From: Saussurea involucrata
Lineage: Eukaryota; Streptophyta; Magnoliopsida; Asterales; Asteraceae
NCBI GenBank assembly: GCA_033807775.1
Contig: CM066317.1
Coordinates: 38,505,870-38,569,869 of the forward strand
Reading direction: 5' to 3'
Length of the DNA stretch: 64,000 nt
The notes below the pieces were generated by a model. It did no database searches. It saw only the letters and a program-made list of their open reading frames with translations, and was not told the origin of the DNA. Shown in pieces: positions 11,211 to 23,542 of the stretch (within the stretch, counting starts at the first letter, position 1; the number at the start of each line of letters is the position of its first letter). The position numbers and the translations under genes are program-made.

Positions 11211-13892
11211 ATGGCTGCCTCTTCTTCTTCTACTGTTGAAAACTCTCTTCAAAACAACTTTTCAGAAAATGGGTCTATTTCAAAACCTCCTAAGTTTAAT
11301 GCCAACAACTTCTCCTTGTGGAAAAGCCGCATGATGCTATTCATGGAAGGAGTGGATACTAGATATCCAACCATTCTCAACGAGGGACCCATTATCCCCA
11401 GAGTTTGGGCTCGCTATGACACGTAGAGGCCAGGTAAAGAGACCTTTGAAAAGGAAATCTCTAGTGATTCTGATGAGGAAAAATCCAGTGCTACTGGTCG
11501 GTATATTCTCAAAAATCCTAAAAAGTATACTGATGAGGAAAAACGTTTAGTTACTCTTGACTCCAAGGTAAGAGCTATTATTGCTCTCTCTCTTCCTGAT
11601 GAGGTCTACCACTCTTTGGTGAACTTTGAAACTGCCAAAGAAATGTGGACCACTCTATGTGTTCTGTACGAAGGTACAGAGGAAGTCAAGAAATGTAAAA
11701 AGATTGGTCTTATCAGAAAGTATGAACTATTTTCTTTTGAAAAAGGAGAATCTCTTCCTAGCTTCTATAACCGCTTCAACTCTCTTTTAAATGATCTTAA
11801 GTTGTTGGGCAGAGTCTATGATAATGAGGAAGTCTTGTGCAAGTTCATGGATTGTCTCCCAGATTTTTGGGAAAATATATGTACTTGCATCAAAACTACC
11901 AAGGACCTTGAGTTCATGCCCTTAACTGTTTTATATGGTACTCTTTTCAACTTTGAGCAAACCAAGCTTCAACGGAAATCTTTCATCAAAGAAATAAAGA
12001 GCTCCTCTATAGCTCTTGTTAGTGAAAGTTCCAAGAATTCTCAAAATCTTCCTAGAATCACCTATCCTTCATCTGACTCTGACAATGACAGCCAAACAAA
12101 TGTAACCCACCAAACGGAAGCATATCTTAGTGATGCTGATGATGAAGGTGAGGATATCATGGTTGAACAGTTGTCGGATGAGATGGCAATGATGGCCGGT
12201 TCTAAACACAAGTTTCTTCCCTTCAACAAATCTCGAAGTCTTAGAAAAACTTCATCTTTCAAAACTTCTTCTGACAAGTCTAATGAGGAATGCTACAACT
12301 GTGGCAAGAAAGGACATTTTGCATCTGAGTGTAGAAGCAAGCGTATCTCCAAGTCCAAATTTACTTCTTCTGACAATCCCTCTTCAAAAAGGGAAAAATC
12401 CAAACACATGCCTTTCAAATCAACCTTTCCCAAAAAGGAGTCCCCACCATCCTTCTTAAATCATCAGGAGCGTGCTGAGAAATATAAGGCCAAGTACAAG
12501 AAAGAGAAGGAAAGGAGTGAGGGACTAGAGAGAAAAGGGAAGGGTCTCATGGCAGAAACCCACGATTGGGACGACGAAGACACCTCCGACAGTGATTCTC
12601 AGAATAGATGCTTCGTGGCCATCTCAGAAGAAATGGAAGTTTCCGAAAAGGCCATTTCACCTATGGCTCTAGTGGCAACTGGGTGCTCCACAGCCTACGC
12701 TCAGGTACATCCCTTCAATAATATGTCTGATATTGAAAAGATCAATGCCTATGAGTCTTTAACTCAAGATTTTTATTCTGTTAAAGACAGTAAGAATAGA
12801 AAATCTGCTCAAGTGAAAGAGCTCAAAGCTGAACTTGAAATTTGCATGTCTAAGCTTAAAAGGTTTGAGGAAATCAAAAATGAGCTTGAGGACTTGAAAA
12901 CAATAAATCATGTGATCTCAAAAGAAAAGAACTCCCTGTTTAAGAAACTAAAAAGGGAACAAGAAGTCATCAAAAAATGGTCAAGCTCTTCCAAAAATCT
13001 TGAACAAATCTTTCAAAGTCAAATCTGTAGTTCAAACAAGTTCGGTCTAGGATTTGGAAAAACTGATGTTTGTGAGTCCACTCTTGCTCTTGTTCCCCCC
13101 ACCAATGCATGTGATGATTTCTCTGATTCTAGCTCTTGTGATTCCATCTCTTTGAACTCGTTAGATCTGTGTGAAGCCTTAAAGTATGGTATATCCTTAA
13201 AGGCCAAAGACTCCTCATTGCAAGTCATTGAGAAGCAAGATTCAAATGACGTTTCTAAACCCATCCATGATCAGCTCAAATTTTCGGCCATGGATGAAGC
13301 CTCCTCCTCAAACTCTTCAAAAGCTAATCCTTCCAAAAGATCTAAACCCACCGATCTTATCCCCTTTGTGCCCACCGATCCCTCAATCAATGACCCTCCA
13401 ATTCCTCTTCATGAAGTGTTAAAATCTATTCACATAGATACCTACACCGAACCTAAGCCCTCAAAGATCCCCAAAAGAGAAACTCCTGTTCACTCAAAAA
13501 GGATCTCCTGTGCCGACAAAGGAAAATCGGTGGTCAACTGCATGGCAAGCTTCCATCCTAAAAGTTTTACCCCAAACATTCCCTCTAACAACACTTATAT
13601 TCCTAGATCTGTGCTTTTAAGAAAATCAACCTCCAAAGATTTATCCAAAGGAATCCTTGGGTCCAAGCCTCCTGCTCTGTTCTCCTCTAACAAGGTTATA
13701 AGAACAAATGATAAAAGCCAAAACATGAAAAATGCTAAAAAGGTGTTTATCTATAGAAAATGCTATAACTGTGGTGACACTTTTCATATGGCTAAGGACT
13801 GTCCCAAGGATAGGATTGATAGATACAAGCTTAAGGAATCATGCTCTTCTAACCCCAAAGGACCCATTACAAAATGGGTACCAAAGAAGTAA
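11211..13892 (+). pseudogene. gag: gag of the SIRE-type element, one in-frame stop
   Basis: This is the capsid/nucleocapsid polyprotein. It starts at the ATG at 11211, 31 bases after the primer site (MAASSSSTVEN). A capsid-type region with a YEGTEEVKKCK-like segment follows, then a CCHC zinc knuckle (CYNCGKKGHFASEC, 12291-12332), a long charged and coiled-coil-like region (about residues 400-600), and a second CCHC knuckle (CYNCGDTFHMAKDC, 13761-13802). A TAG at 11424-11426 interrupts it after 71 codons; the same frame resumes and stays open to the TAA at 13890-13892. It overlaps pol, which lies in another frame, so Gag-Pol would need a frameshift or separate initiation. Confidence 0.9.
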
Positions 13893-16800
13893 TATGTGTT
13901 TGCATGCAGGCTTTTGAGCACCATCAAATTTGGTATTTAGACAGCGGGTGCTCACGCCACATGACGGGAAACAAGTCTCTTCTCATCAACTATGTGCCGG
14001 GAAAAGGTCCATCTGTAACTTTTGGTGATAATTCTAAGGGTTACACCAAAGGATACGGAACTCTCTCTAATGGATCTGTAACCTTCAATAAAGTGGCTTT
14101 TGTGGACGGCCTCATGCATAACCTCCTCAGCATTAGCCAACTGTGTGATCTTGGATACAAGGTTATCTTTGAACTTTGTGTCTGCTCCGTGGTAGACAAA
14201 CAATTCAATGTGGTGTTATCGGGAAGACGGATGGAAAATGTCTACGTCATAGATATGGGACAATCCAATTCTTCATCAAATGTCTGCTTTGTGTCAAATG
14301 ATGCATCCAAAAGGAACTGGTTGTGGCACAAACGTCTCTCTCATCTAAACTTCAAGACCTTGCATAAAATCTCCAACAAAGAGCTGGTGACGGGCATGCC
14401 AAAGTTGAACTTTGTCAAAGAGAAGCTGTGTGATGCATGTGAAAAGGGAAAGCTCACCAAAACATCCTTCAAGACGAAGCAATGCTCTTCCATCACTCTT
14501 CCTCTTCAATTGCTGCACATGGATCTATGTGGACCAGTCAGCACTCCAAGTCTTGGAGGCAAAAGGTATATTCTTGTTATTGTTGATGAATTTACCAGAT
14601 ATACTTGGGTGTTCTTTCTCAGGTACAAAAGTGATGCCACTGAAGAAATCATCAACTTTGTCAAGAAAAATGAAGTTCTCAATGGCCAGCTTGTCCGCTC
14701 GGTAAGGAGTGACAATGGCACTGAATTCCGAAATAGTGCTCTTGAAGACTTCTTCACCAAGAAAGGGATCTCTCATAACTTCTCTGCTGTTCATACTCCT
14801 CAACAAAATGGAGTGGTGGAAAGGAAAAACAGAACACTGTGTGAGGCCGCTAGATCCATGCTGAGTGAATCAAATCTCCCCACCTATTTTTGGGCCGAAG
14901 CTGTGAATACTGCCTGCTTCACTCAAAACAGGTCAGTAATATCCAAAAGACATGATAAAACCCCGTATGAAGTTTTTCATGGCAGAAAACCAAATATTGG
15001 CTTTCTTCATGTCTTTGGGTGTATCTGCTTTATTCTTAATGATCGTGAAAATCTTGGGAAGTTTGATCCCAAGGCAGATGAGGGAATATTTGTTGGGTAC
15101 TCCTTATCCTTCAAAGCTTATAGGGTGTTCAATCTCAGAAGAAAATGCATTGATGAGTCCATTCATGTCAAGTTTGATGATCTCAGATGTTCATCACTTT
15201 CAAGTGATGAGGATGATTTACACAGATGGATCTCATCATGTATTGGTGATACCCCCTTAGTCACTTCCACCGATATCTCCTCAATTCCCTCAAATCCATC
15301 TACCTCAAAAAACCCAGCTGGATCACTCTCTCCCACCGAAATTGATCAACCCATCTCTCACACCGTTTTTCCTATTCCTACCGAAACTCCACACCGAAGC
15401 CCTTCTTCCACCCTTAATCCCACCGAAAATCACATGGCATCTACTACCGAAAATCCCATCTTACACCAAACCTCTGATCCCACTACTCCAGTTCACTCTA
15501 CTTCTCATACCCCATCACCTTTACCCCCTGCTCTAAAATGGACCAAAGATCACCCCATAGATCAAATTATTGGTGACCAACAAGCAGGTGTCCAAACTCG
15601 CAGAGGAGTTGGAAATATTTGTCTCTATGTGAATTTCCTCTCTCTCTCTGAACCCAAGAAAGTGGATGAAGCTCTATCAGATCCTTGTTGGATCACTGCC
15701 ATGCAAGAAGAACTTTCTCAGTTCCAGAGGAATAAAGTTTGGAGATTGGTTCCCAAACCCAGAAACAAGACAATCATTGGAACCAAGTGGGTATTCAGGA
15801 ACAAAATGGATGAAGATGGTACTGTTATCAGAAACAAGGCCCGATTAGTAGCTCAAGGATAAAGACAGGAAGAAGGCATTGACTATGATGAAACATTTGC
15901 CCCTGTTGCAAGACTTGAAGCTATAAGGATCTTTCTGGCTCATGCTGCCTACCGAAATTTTAGGGTCTTTCAAATGGATGTTAAAAGTGCCTTTCTCAAT
16001 GGGGAACTTGCAGAGGAAGTCTATGTGAAACGACCTCCTGGCTTTGAAGACCCAGCTCATCCAGACTATGTGTACAGGCTTGATAAAGCATTGTATGGTC
16101 TCAAGCAAGCTCCACGTGCTTGGTATGACACTCTTGCCAACTTTCTTCTCAAGCATGGATATTCCAGAGGTAAAATTGACAATACTCTCTTCATCAAAGA
16201 AACCTCAGGTAATATCATTCTTGTTCAAATCTATGTTGATGACATCATCTTTGGTGCCACTGATGAATGCCTATGTGATGAGTTTGCTTCTCTCATGATG
16301 AGTGAATATGAGATGAGCATGATGGGAGAGCTCACATTTTTCTTGGGCCTTCAAGTCAAACAATCTTCAGAAGGGATTTTTATAAATCAAAGCAAATATA
16401 TTCGTGACCTTCTGAAGAAATTTAACTTTCTAGATAGCTCTCCTATGAAAACTCCCATGGCACCTCCCTTGAAACTGTGTGCTGATCTAAAAGGTGAATC
16501 TGTGGATGTTACTCTTTACCGAGGTATGATAGGCTCTCTTCTTTACCTAACTGCTAGCAGACCGGATATAATGTTTGCTACCTGTCTATGTGCTCGTTAT
16601 CAGGCCAATCCTAAAGTATCACATTTAAAGGCTGTAAAACGAATTTTTCGGTATCTTAAGGGCACACTGCACTTGGGTCTTTGGTATCCCAAAGACTCGG
16701 GTTTTGAACTAATTGGTTATTCAGATTCAGACTATGCAGGTTCCCAGATTGATAGAAAGAGTACTATAGGAAGCTGTCAGCTCCTTGGGGGAAAATTGGT

Positions 16801-17179
16801 AAGTTGGTCCAGCAAGAAACAAAACTCTGTATCAACCTCTACTGCTGAGGCTGAATATGTAGCTGCTGGGAGCTGCTGTGCTCAGATTCTATGGATGAGA
16901 AACCAACTAAGGGACTATAATCAATTCTTTTCTAAAGTTCCAATTCTGTGTGATAATTCCAGTGCTATAGCTATAGCAAATAATCCTGTTCTTCACTCTA
17001 GATCTAAACACATCGATATCAGGTATCATTTCATCAGGGACCACATTTCCAAAGGTGACATTGAACTGCACTTCATTCCCACCGATTTGCAGCTTGCTGA
17101 TATTTTCACCAAACCTCTTGATGAAACCAGGTTCAACTTTCTCATCAGTGAACTTGGGATGTGCAATCTCCAAGAATAA
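13874..17179 (+). pseudogene. pol: pol of the SIRE-type element: PR, IN, RT, RNase H; one in-frame stop
   Basis: Domain order PR-IN-RT-RH identifies Copia. The protease motif is YLDSGCSRHMT near 13935. Integrase has an HHCC region (WLWHKRLSHLN to CDACEKGK, about 14320-14460) and a DDE core with HMDLCGP, SDNGTEF and VVERKNR. RT keeps YVDD at 16232-16243 in IYVDDIIFG. RNase H has YSDSDYAG and STAEAEYVAAG and ends in ADIFTKPLDE. A TAA at 15860-15862 replaces a residue at the start of RT (after RNKARLVAQG); the frame is otherwise open. All catalytic residues I can see are present, so the stop is the main lesion. Confidence 0.93.
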
Positions 17180-17370
17180 ACATGTGTTCATGCTCCACCG
17201 ATCTCACATCGGTGGACACCTTCTTATCTACTTCTCTCTCTCTCCACCGATCTCTCATCGGTGGACAAATCTATGTGTTAAATCATTTCTATCTCTCTTT
17301 TCAACACCGAAGTCCAATTTCGGTGATCATCTCCAATCGGTGAAAACTGTCCACCATCGAAGTCTCATTT

Positions 17371-19929
17371 GTGTCCACCACCGAAGTCTCTCCCGTTGTG
17401 GGCACCAAAACCCTCAACGTCAAGCCGCTCGCCACCGATCGCCCATTACGCCCAGGTATGATTTCCTTCGCCCTATCTCCCGAACTTCATTGGGGTGATG
17501 CGGAAATTCCCGGGTTTCGCCACCTGGAAATTCCCGAGGTCACTCCAAATGTTGTGGTCCCTTCTCCCCGTTCCCGAGTGACGTCGGGTGGCACTCAAAA
17601 GAAACGACAAAAGGCCACCGACACCTCCGCTCCCGCTTCTCGAACCACGTCACCGAGAGATCCCTCGGAGACTTCCCCGGTTCACACCCCTTCTCATAAG
17701 CGGAGGCACTCATCTTCCCCTTCGGGATCTCTTCCAAAGAGGTCCCGGAAACCATCGGCCCTACCAACTAATCCAACTGTCGATTCTCAAAAATCGTCGG
17801 TTGTTGAACTTCATCCCTCCGGGCCAAGGGTATCCGTTTCGAACCCCACCATCTCCTCTGTTGCCTCTTAAAAGGCCTCAGTTGTACACTTGGAGAACCC
17901 TAAACAAACCTCCCCACTCGATTCTTTGGGTGGTGGAGATGACCTCGAGGTCTCTCCTCTCGAGGGTTCTGACTTTTCACTTCACAGCCTTTCACCCGAT
18001 CAGTTTGTGATCGATGAGGTTGCACAACCCAATCAGGGTTCCCCCCCCCCCCCCCCCCACAATCTTCACCCCCACATGATTTCTTTGCATTTCTTTTAGC
18101 GGACACCGGTTCTCCCCGAACCATCCCGTCCCCCGAAGAACATCCCATCGAGCCTCCCACAACGTACACCCTCACCTCCCCGAACCCTCTACACCGACGC
18201 ACTCGTGCCTCACTTACGACATCCTCTTCCCGAAGCGGATCCCCTTCGATGGCACTGTTCGTTCCCCGAAATAGGTGGCCAAACTTCCCCGCACATCGAC
18301 CGCACCTCTACCTTTCTTAAATCTACCATCACCTTAATCTCCCAAGCCAATTCCCGCATCTCTAACCTCGAGTCTCAGCTACCGCATCTTCTTCTTGATG
18401 CCATCACCGAAGCCCTACGCCCCATTCAAGAAAAATTATCTACCCTTTCTACCACAGTGGAGTCCCTCTCCAAACCTTCCACCGACTCACCCAGTCCTGA
18501 ACGTTCCCAGTGGGAAATGGATCTCGGTGACTTTGCCTTGGTTCCCCATACCACCGAAACGAGTCTGGCCTTCCTACACTCCAAGTTTGATAAGGCCTTC
18601 TATGAGTTGGGTTTCAAGTTACCGGCTGTTCCTGAGGGGGAGAAAACCACGGCTCCACCGAAACTTCCATCCATCAAGAAACTTTCCAGTAACCAGCCTC
18701 TACCGAAACCCTCTCCACCGAAATCCTCCTCTCCACCGAAATCTACCTCTCCACCGAAATCCTCCTCTCCACCGAAATCTACCTATCCAACGAAATCCTC
18801 ACCACCGAAACTCTCTACCTCTCCACCGAAACCCTCTTCTCCACCGAAACATGTCTCACTCTCACCGACCCATACTGGCTCCACCGAAGCTCTTGACCTT
18901 AATGCATCAGTTGAGGGGGAGCAGTCCAGCAAAGCTCCCGAAGACAAAGGAAAAAGAACTCTTTCGGCCGAAGAATTGGCCAGAGAAGCAAAGAAGAAAA
19001 AGGATCTGGCAAGATATGGGGCTCGACCGAAGGACGCTGAAACTCTCAAACTCAAGCCTGCTTCTCAACCTATCACCACCGAACTTGGCCTCTCTGCTCA
19101 AGAAATTGAGGAAGCAAGAATAGCTCAAATCGACTTAGACAAATCCAGAGATCTGTCTCTCAAAGCTGCCGCAGAAGAAGCTACAAAAGTCAAGTCCACC
19201 GATGCCATCCAAACACAGAAATCGGTGCTCAGTGCCTTGGAAACACAAAAGAATGTAGAAATTAGTTGGTACAAAAGGACCATGCACCACCGAAGCTATA
19301 TGTCACAAATTTCTTCAGTAAAGATTGCCACCTCCAAGGCAAACCCTCAAGACATCAGATTGATTATTAACTGGGAAGATGGTTCTATGAAGAGTGTGAA
19401 AGAAAGCCATCTCCAACTCTTCGGTCTCTCGGAATGGTATGAAATCACTCAACACCTTGTCAGGAGTCCAAATCCAAAGAAAGACATCTTTGTCAAATAC
19501 ATTGATGGTCTAATGAATAAGATGAAGGAGATCAAAAAAAAACATAACATCATCCTCTCCACCGAAGAAAGAGCCAAACTGCTGTCTCTGAAAGAGAAGA
19601 TCATCCTCCCCAAAGTCAAAAATCCTCCTGACTCAGTCTTCAAGGAAATGGCAAGAGAAGGTAAAATCCCGAATGTAAACAATCTTAACCTTACCATTCC
19701 CACTTCTGTTCCCTATCCTACCACAACCTTAAGCCTCTTACCAATACCAGGATTGTTCTTTAACGACGGTCTCGGTCGTCGGGCATTCTTCAGATTTGCC
19801 CAGATATCCATCGCCGACACTATATTTCTGGAAGGCATTCACAACCTCTTTCCGAACATCCTCGAAGCTCAACCGTTCTATAGAAACTTACTGGATGAAA
19901 TCAAGCGCCGCAAAACCTCAAGGAAGTAA
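17371..19929 (+). pseudogene. Extra reading frame behind pol (env position), PPK-repeat protein
   Basis: SIRE-type elements carry a third frame between pol and the 3' LTR. One frame is shared over the whole interval but has a TAA at 17869-17871 and a TAG at 18097-18099, the latter after a run of 16 C near 18042-18057. The last segment, 18100-19929, is continuous. It shows an SPPKSS-type repeat region coded by CCACCGAAATC words (18700-18850), a Lys/Glu-rich helical part (AREAKKKKDLARYG), and a conserved-looking C-terminal region with a WEDGSMKSV core. No clear signal peptide or transmembrane helix is seen, so an envelope role is not supported. The start codon is uncertain. Confidence 0.75.
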
Positions 19930-20225
19930 GTTCTGTCCATTTGGTACTTGTAAAAGTTAGTTTCTCATTTTGTAAATTGTACGAGAACTTATCTTAATAC
20001 AAGTATCTCTATTTGAATTTTATTTCTGTACATACTTTATCTTTCGTTACCTGTAAATACTGTACATAGTATACATACGCATACAAAAGAAAAAGATCAA
20101 AAAGAACAAAAAGAATGGTCTATGTGAAAAGAACCCAAAAGAGTAAAAAGGGTCAAAAACGCACTTACTTTTATTTACTCTTGAATATTCTAAGATAAGG
20201 AGCTCAAATTCAAATAGGGGGAGAT
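19930..20225 (+). other. 3' untranslated tail and polypurine tract
   Basis: Non-coding AT-rich tail ending in CAAATAGGGGGAGAT, directly before the 3' LTR. The AGGGGGAGAT part is the plus-strand primer. Confidence 0.85.
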
Positions 20226-21298
20226 TGTTGGGTCACCAAGGATTTGAAATTGACTCACCGATGTTTTCCCTAAAACTCCTACTTAGAATATTTTAGTTCA
20301 GTTCTTTGAATGACTTGTACAAGATATCAAATGTTCGGTGAAGTCGAAGATCAACCGAAACCAAGCTTGAAGACTCTCTACTTGTGGAAAATAGAAGACT
20401 CTCGGCAACATTCAAACAAGTCATCACCACCGAAATTCCTTGACATTTCGGTGGCCTTCTCTCCACCGAAATTATAGGACAATTTCGGTGGCCTTCTTCC
20501 ACCGAAGTGCTTGGACAAATTCGGTGGCCCCATCCACCACCGATGACTCTTTCGGTGCTTCTCTCACCACCGAAACATGCTTGCAATTTCGGTGGTCCTC
20601 TCACCACCGAAACATGCTTGCAATTTCGGTGGTCCTCTCACCACCGAAACATGCTTGCAATTTCGGTGGTCCTCTTACCACCGAAACATGCTTGCAATTT
20701 CGGTGGACTAGTCTTCTTTCCACCGAAGATTTCTCAATCTCGGTGGAAACCACTTCGGTGCTAAACGCTCAAAACAGAAGATCATTTATTATGGGACAAT
20801 ATCCTCCAGCAGAGAAAAGTGACAGTTTGTCTCTTTATCCACTTTCAGTTAAGGTCCCTATTATCTGCTCAAGCTACTCTGTCTGCACCTAGTGAAAAGT
20901 GACAAGGACTTCACAGTTCTCCTGAAGTCAACATTATCAGCATATGTGAAGATGACAAGTGTCCCAAGCATTTAATGCTTGGGCACTCCTTGGCACTATA
21001 AAAGGAGAAGTGCTCTTCATGCAATTCTCACGCTTTCAAGAAATTCTCTCAGTGCAAGAAACCTTCTTTTAAGCCTTAAACTCAATAGCTTTGCTCTTAG
21101 TGTTCTTAGTTGTTTTGTTGTATATTTTGTGTAAGATTGTTAGAATAGTTTATCTGTTCTTTTCCGCAACAATCTTAAGTTTTCTGTGTGTAATTCTTTT
21201 GAAAGTTTTTCAAATATAAGAATTAAAATTGTGAAATTTTTGAGTATTGTATTCAACCCCCCCTTCTACAATACTTGTTAAGCCATCTGGGACTAACA
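20226..21298 (+). repeat. 3' LTR of the SIRE-type element
   Basis: 1073 bp, the same length as the 5' LTR with three substitutions by eye. It contains the four-unit hairpin array and TATA box (20997-21003). Confidence 0.95.
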
Positions 21299-21303
21299 AC
21301 AAG

Positions 21304-22221
21304 AAAACATATTCCTTGTGTGTGCGTGCAAGTGTAGAAATGATTGAAGCAACTTATGCTTGATAATAATTAGGCTTAAATTGTGTAAATTGTTGAGACA
21401 GCAACAAGTTTTCCACGGACTCAATGTGCATGAATGAAGAGCGAAGGTGGGACAAATTTCCTTCTTTTCAATATCCAAACCTTCCGAGTGAAGATTAGAT
21501 AGATAATATGCTGCATCCCCAACAAAATTGAAACATTTCTTTGTTGAGAAAGAAATGAGTAGCTGGTGGGGTTAATGCAAGAGTTGGCATGGGCTAGTTA
21601 CCTGTTTCAATGATGGTCACCAAAGAAATGTGAACCAATCAGTAATGTTGCTGCCCGGCTCAGAAAGTGGCTGGTGCAGAGTTCTCGTATTCTTTTAACT
21701 CTGTTCTCACACCCTCTTTCTGTTTTTAATTTGCTCACTTCTAACCAAACTCTCTTTTTCATTTTACCTCAACACAATGAGATTACTCAACCGGATGAGT
21801 TATCTCCCCAACTCTTTGATTTCGACCCCTCACCCCTCAATCACTCAAGGATAACTTCTTGGGTAGGAAACACTGGTTAACGTGGATCCATAGAAGTACA
21901 ATGTAGCTCACACACTGATTCCCATGAAATTTTGTCCTAAAATGATGTGTTGTTCAACAGTTTAGCTTGAACAAGGAAAAATCTCAGCTTTGAATTACAT
22001 TGTCATCAGAATGTATGCTCCTCAATACCATCATGAAATATTTGAGCATTTGAACGTTAAAGATTTCACACAACAAGAATATTGAATGAATGAAATGAAT
22101 TTGAAAGACTTGTTTGTGAATCTGACAATGTATCAATCAGAAAAAAAATGATAGATAATCATTAACGGTTAAGGGTATCAAAGAATTGGATCTTTTGTTT
22201 ATATGAACAAATATAAACAAT
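21304..22221 (-). mobile_element. Second internal region of the tandem small element (continued)
   Basis: Removing the SIRE element and one ACAAG copy makes this stretch contiguous with 9279-10087. I see no protein and no RNA gene. It is AT-rich and runs to the solo LTR target site CTTTG. Confidence 0.55.
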
Positions 22222-22226
22222 CTTTG

Positions 22227-22490
22227 TGTTAGGTCCATGATCTTCATACAATCCAAGTATTGTGTAACAAGATGATGAAGAACATTATTGAAAAGGAAAT
22301 CTAACCTAGAGAGAACACAAAGTGATTAGAGATCTACATCTTGTATTAATGAATTCACTTTTTACAAACTACAAGTAAAGACCTATTTATAGTCTTCATC
22401 ACTTGCTACAACAATTAAGCATAAGCCCTTTAACACAGCTATTGCTTTACAAAACTTTCTATTATAAAGGACAACTTCAGTGTCCTAACA
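22227..22490 (-). repeat. Solo LTR with intact target duplication
   Basis: A 264-bp LTR (TGTTAGGTCC to GTGTCCTAACA on the plus strand) has CTTTG at 22222-22226 and 22491-22495. A TATA box is visible on the minus strand (complement of CTATTTATAG near 22385). It is related to but distinct from the 7134-7445 family. Confidence 0.9.
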
Positions 22491-22495
22491 CTTTG

Positions 22496-23320
22496 AATGA
22501 AATGCTTAAGTTCTCACGCTGAATGAATATGATGCTCAACAAAATTGGAAATTCAAACGGGAGTATTACCATCGAAAATTGGTTCGTTTTAAGACATGGT
22601 AATAACAAAGTCAATAAAAAGCTGAACCGGTGTGTATGAATACTTGAAAGTATATAGACAAGATAACACGCAAGTATTAATCTTTGGAAACACACGGTCA
22701 GAAATAATGATATAATCTGAGATAATCATGAAAAACATTTAAAATACACTTCTAAAATTATAAAATCTGTTTGAATTAGAGAAGTGGTTTGAACATTTAA
22801 GAACACGTTTTCATGCTTTAAAGTTGTTCTTCTTTCAAACAATCTCAAATTGAGTTCAGAAGATACTTACAGTCATCAGTATTATCTCCCCCTCAAATTA
22901 TGATCGACTGATTTAATATCGGATAAGCTCCCCCTCAAAATCTGCAAAGATCTTAATTTGACAAAATCAGCACATGTAACAGTCAAAGGCTATTTTTTTT
23001 TAAAGATTAAGAGCGAGTCTTGATCTGATATGATCAGAAGTCAATGTTGCTTTGAAGTACGGGTTCTAAACTGAGGTGTTTAGAAGCCATTATCTCATTG
23101 AAGTTCGGGTTCTAAACTGATGTGTTTAGAAACCATAATCTCTTTGAAATGCGGGTTCTGAACTGAAGTATTCAGAAACCATAAATCTTATTGAGGTGTG
23201 GGTTCTAAACTGATGTGTTTAGAAACCATAATATCTTTGAAAAACGGGTTCTGAACTGAATTATTCAGAAACCATAAATCTCATTGAGGTGCGGGTTCTA
23301 AACTGATGTGTTTAGAAAAT
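22496..23320 (-). repeat. Element interior with six 46-47-bp hairpin units
   Basis: CTCCCCCTCAAA stretches at 22880-22945 match the style of Copia 3' interiors on the minus strand. From 23055 to 23320 a 46-47-bp unit repeats six times (starts of GGGTTCT at 23061, 23107, 23153, 23200, 23246 and 23293). Each unit pairs GGTTCTAAAC with GTTTAGAAACC, or GGTTCTGAACT with TTCAGAAACC, so the arms have changed together in alternate units. Confidence 0.75.
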
Positions 23321-23542
23321 CGTTTTAAAAAAATAAAATTATTTTCCGGCGGATTTCTGGCGGATTTTAATTAATAAAAATAATTAATTAACATCCGCCG
23401 GAAATCCGCCGGAAATGTTGGTTAATTAACTGTTGTTTATTTTACAAATAATTAATTATTTATTAATTTCAAATCCGTCAGAAATCCGTCGTAAATCCGT
23501 CGAAAACGAGCCATATTTAAAAAAATGTATTTTTTAGTAGTG
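23321..23542. mobile_element. CACTA-like transposon end (right part)
   Basis: Words TTTCCGGCGGATTT and CCGCCGGAAATCCGCC lead to the tip TTTTTTAGTAGTG at 23530-23542. Read inward this is CACTACTAAAAA, the hallmark start of CACTA elements. The left half lies at 6781-7133. Confidence 0.6.

Larger units (their letters stand above)
10093..21298 (+). mobile_element. Complete SIRE-type Copia retrotransposon, very recent insertion
   Basis: The element is 11.2 kb with 1073-bp LTRs at both ends and a perfect 5-bp target duplication ACAAG at 10088-10092 and 21299-21303. The order is LTR, tRNA-Met primer site (11168-11179), gag (11211-13892), pol (13874-17179), a long extra frame (17371-19929), purine tract (20215-20225), LTR. 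I count three differences between the LTRs (near 10354, 10674 and 10992), so insertion was recent. Despite that, gag, pol and the extra frame all carry in-frame stops. The copy is probably defective and was likely moved with proteins supplied by another copy. Confidence 0.95.

Noticed and set aside
17161..17498. Independent gene between pol and the third frame
   Set aside because: The frames are produced by CACCGA-rich repeat text and have no domain.
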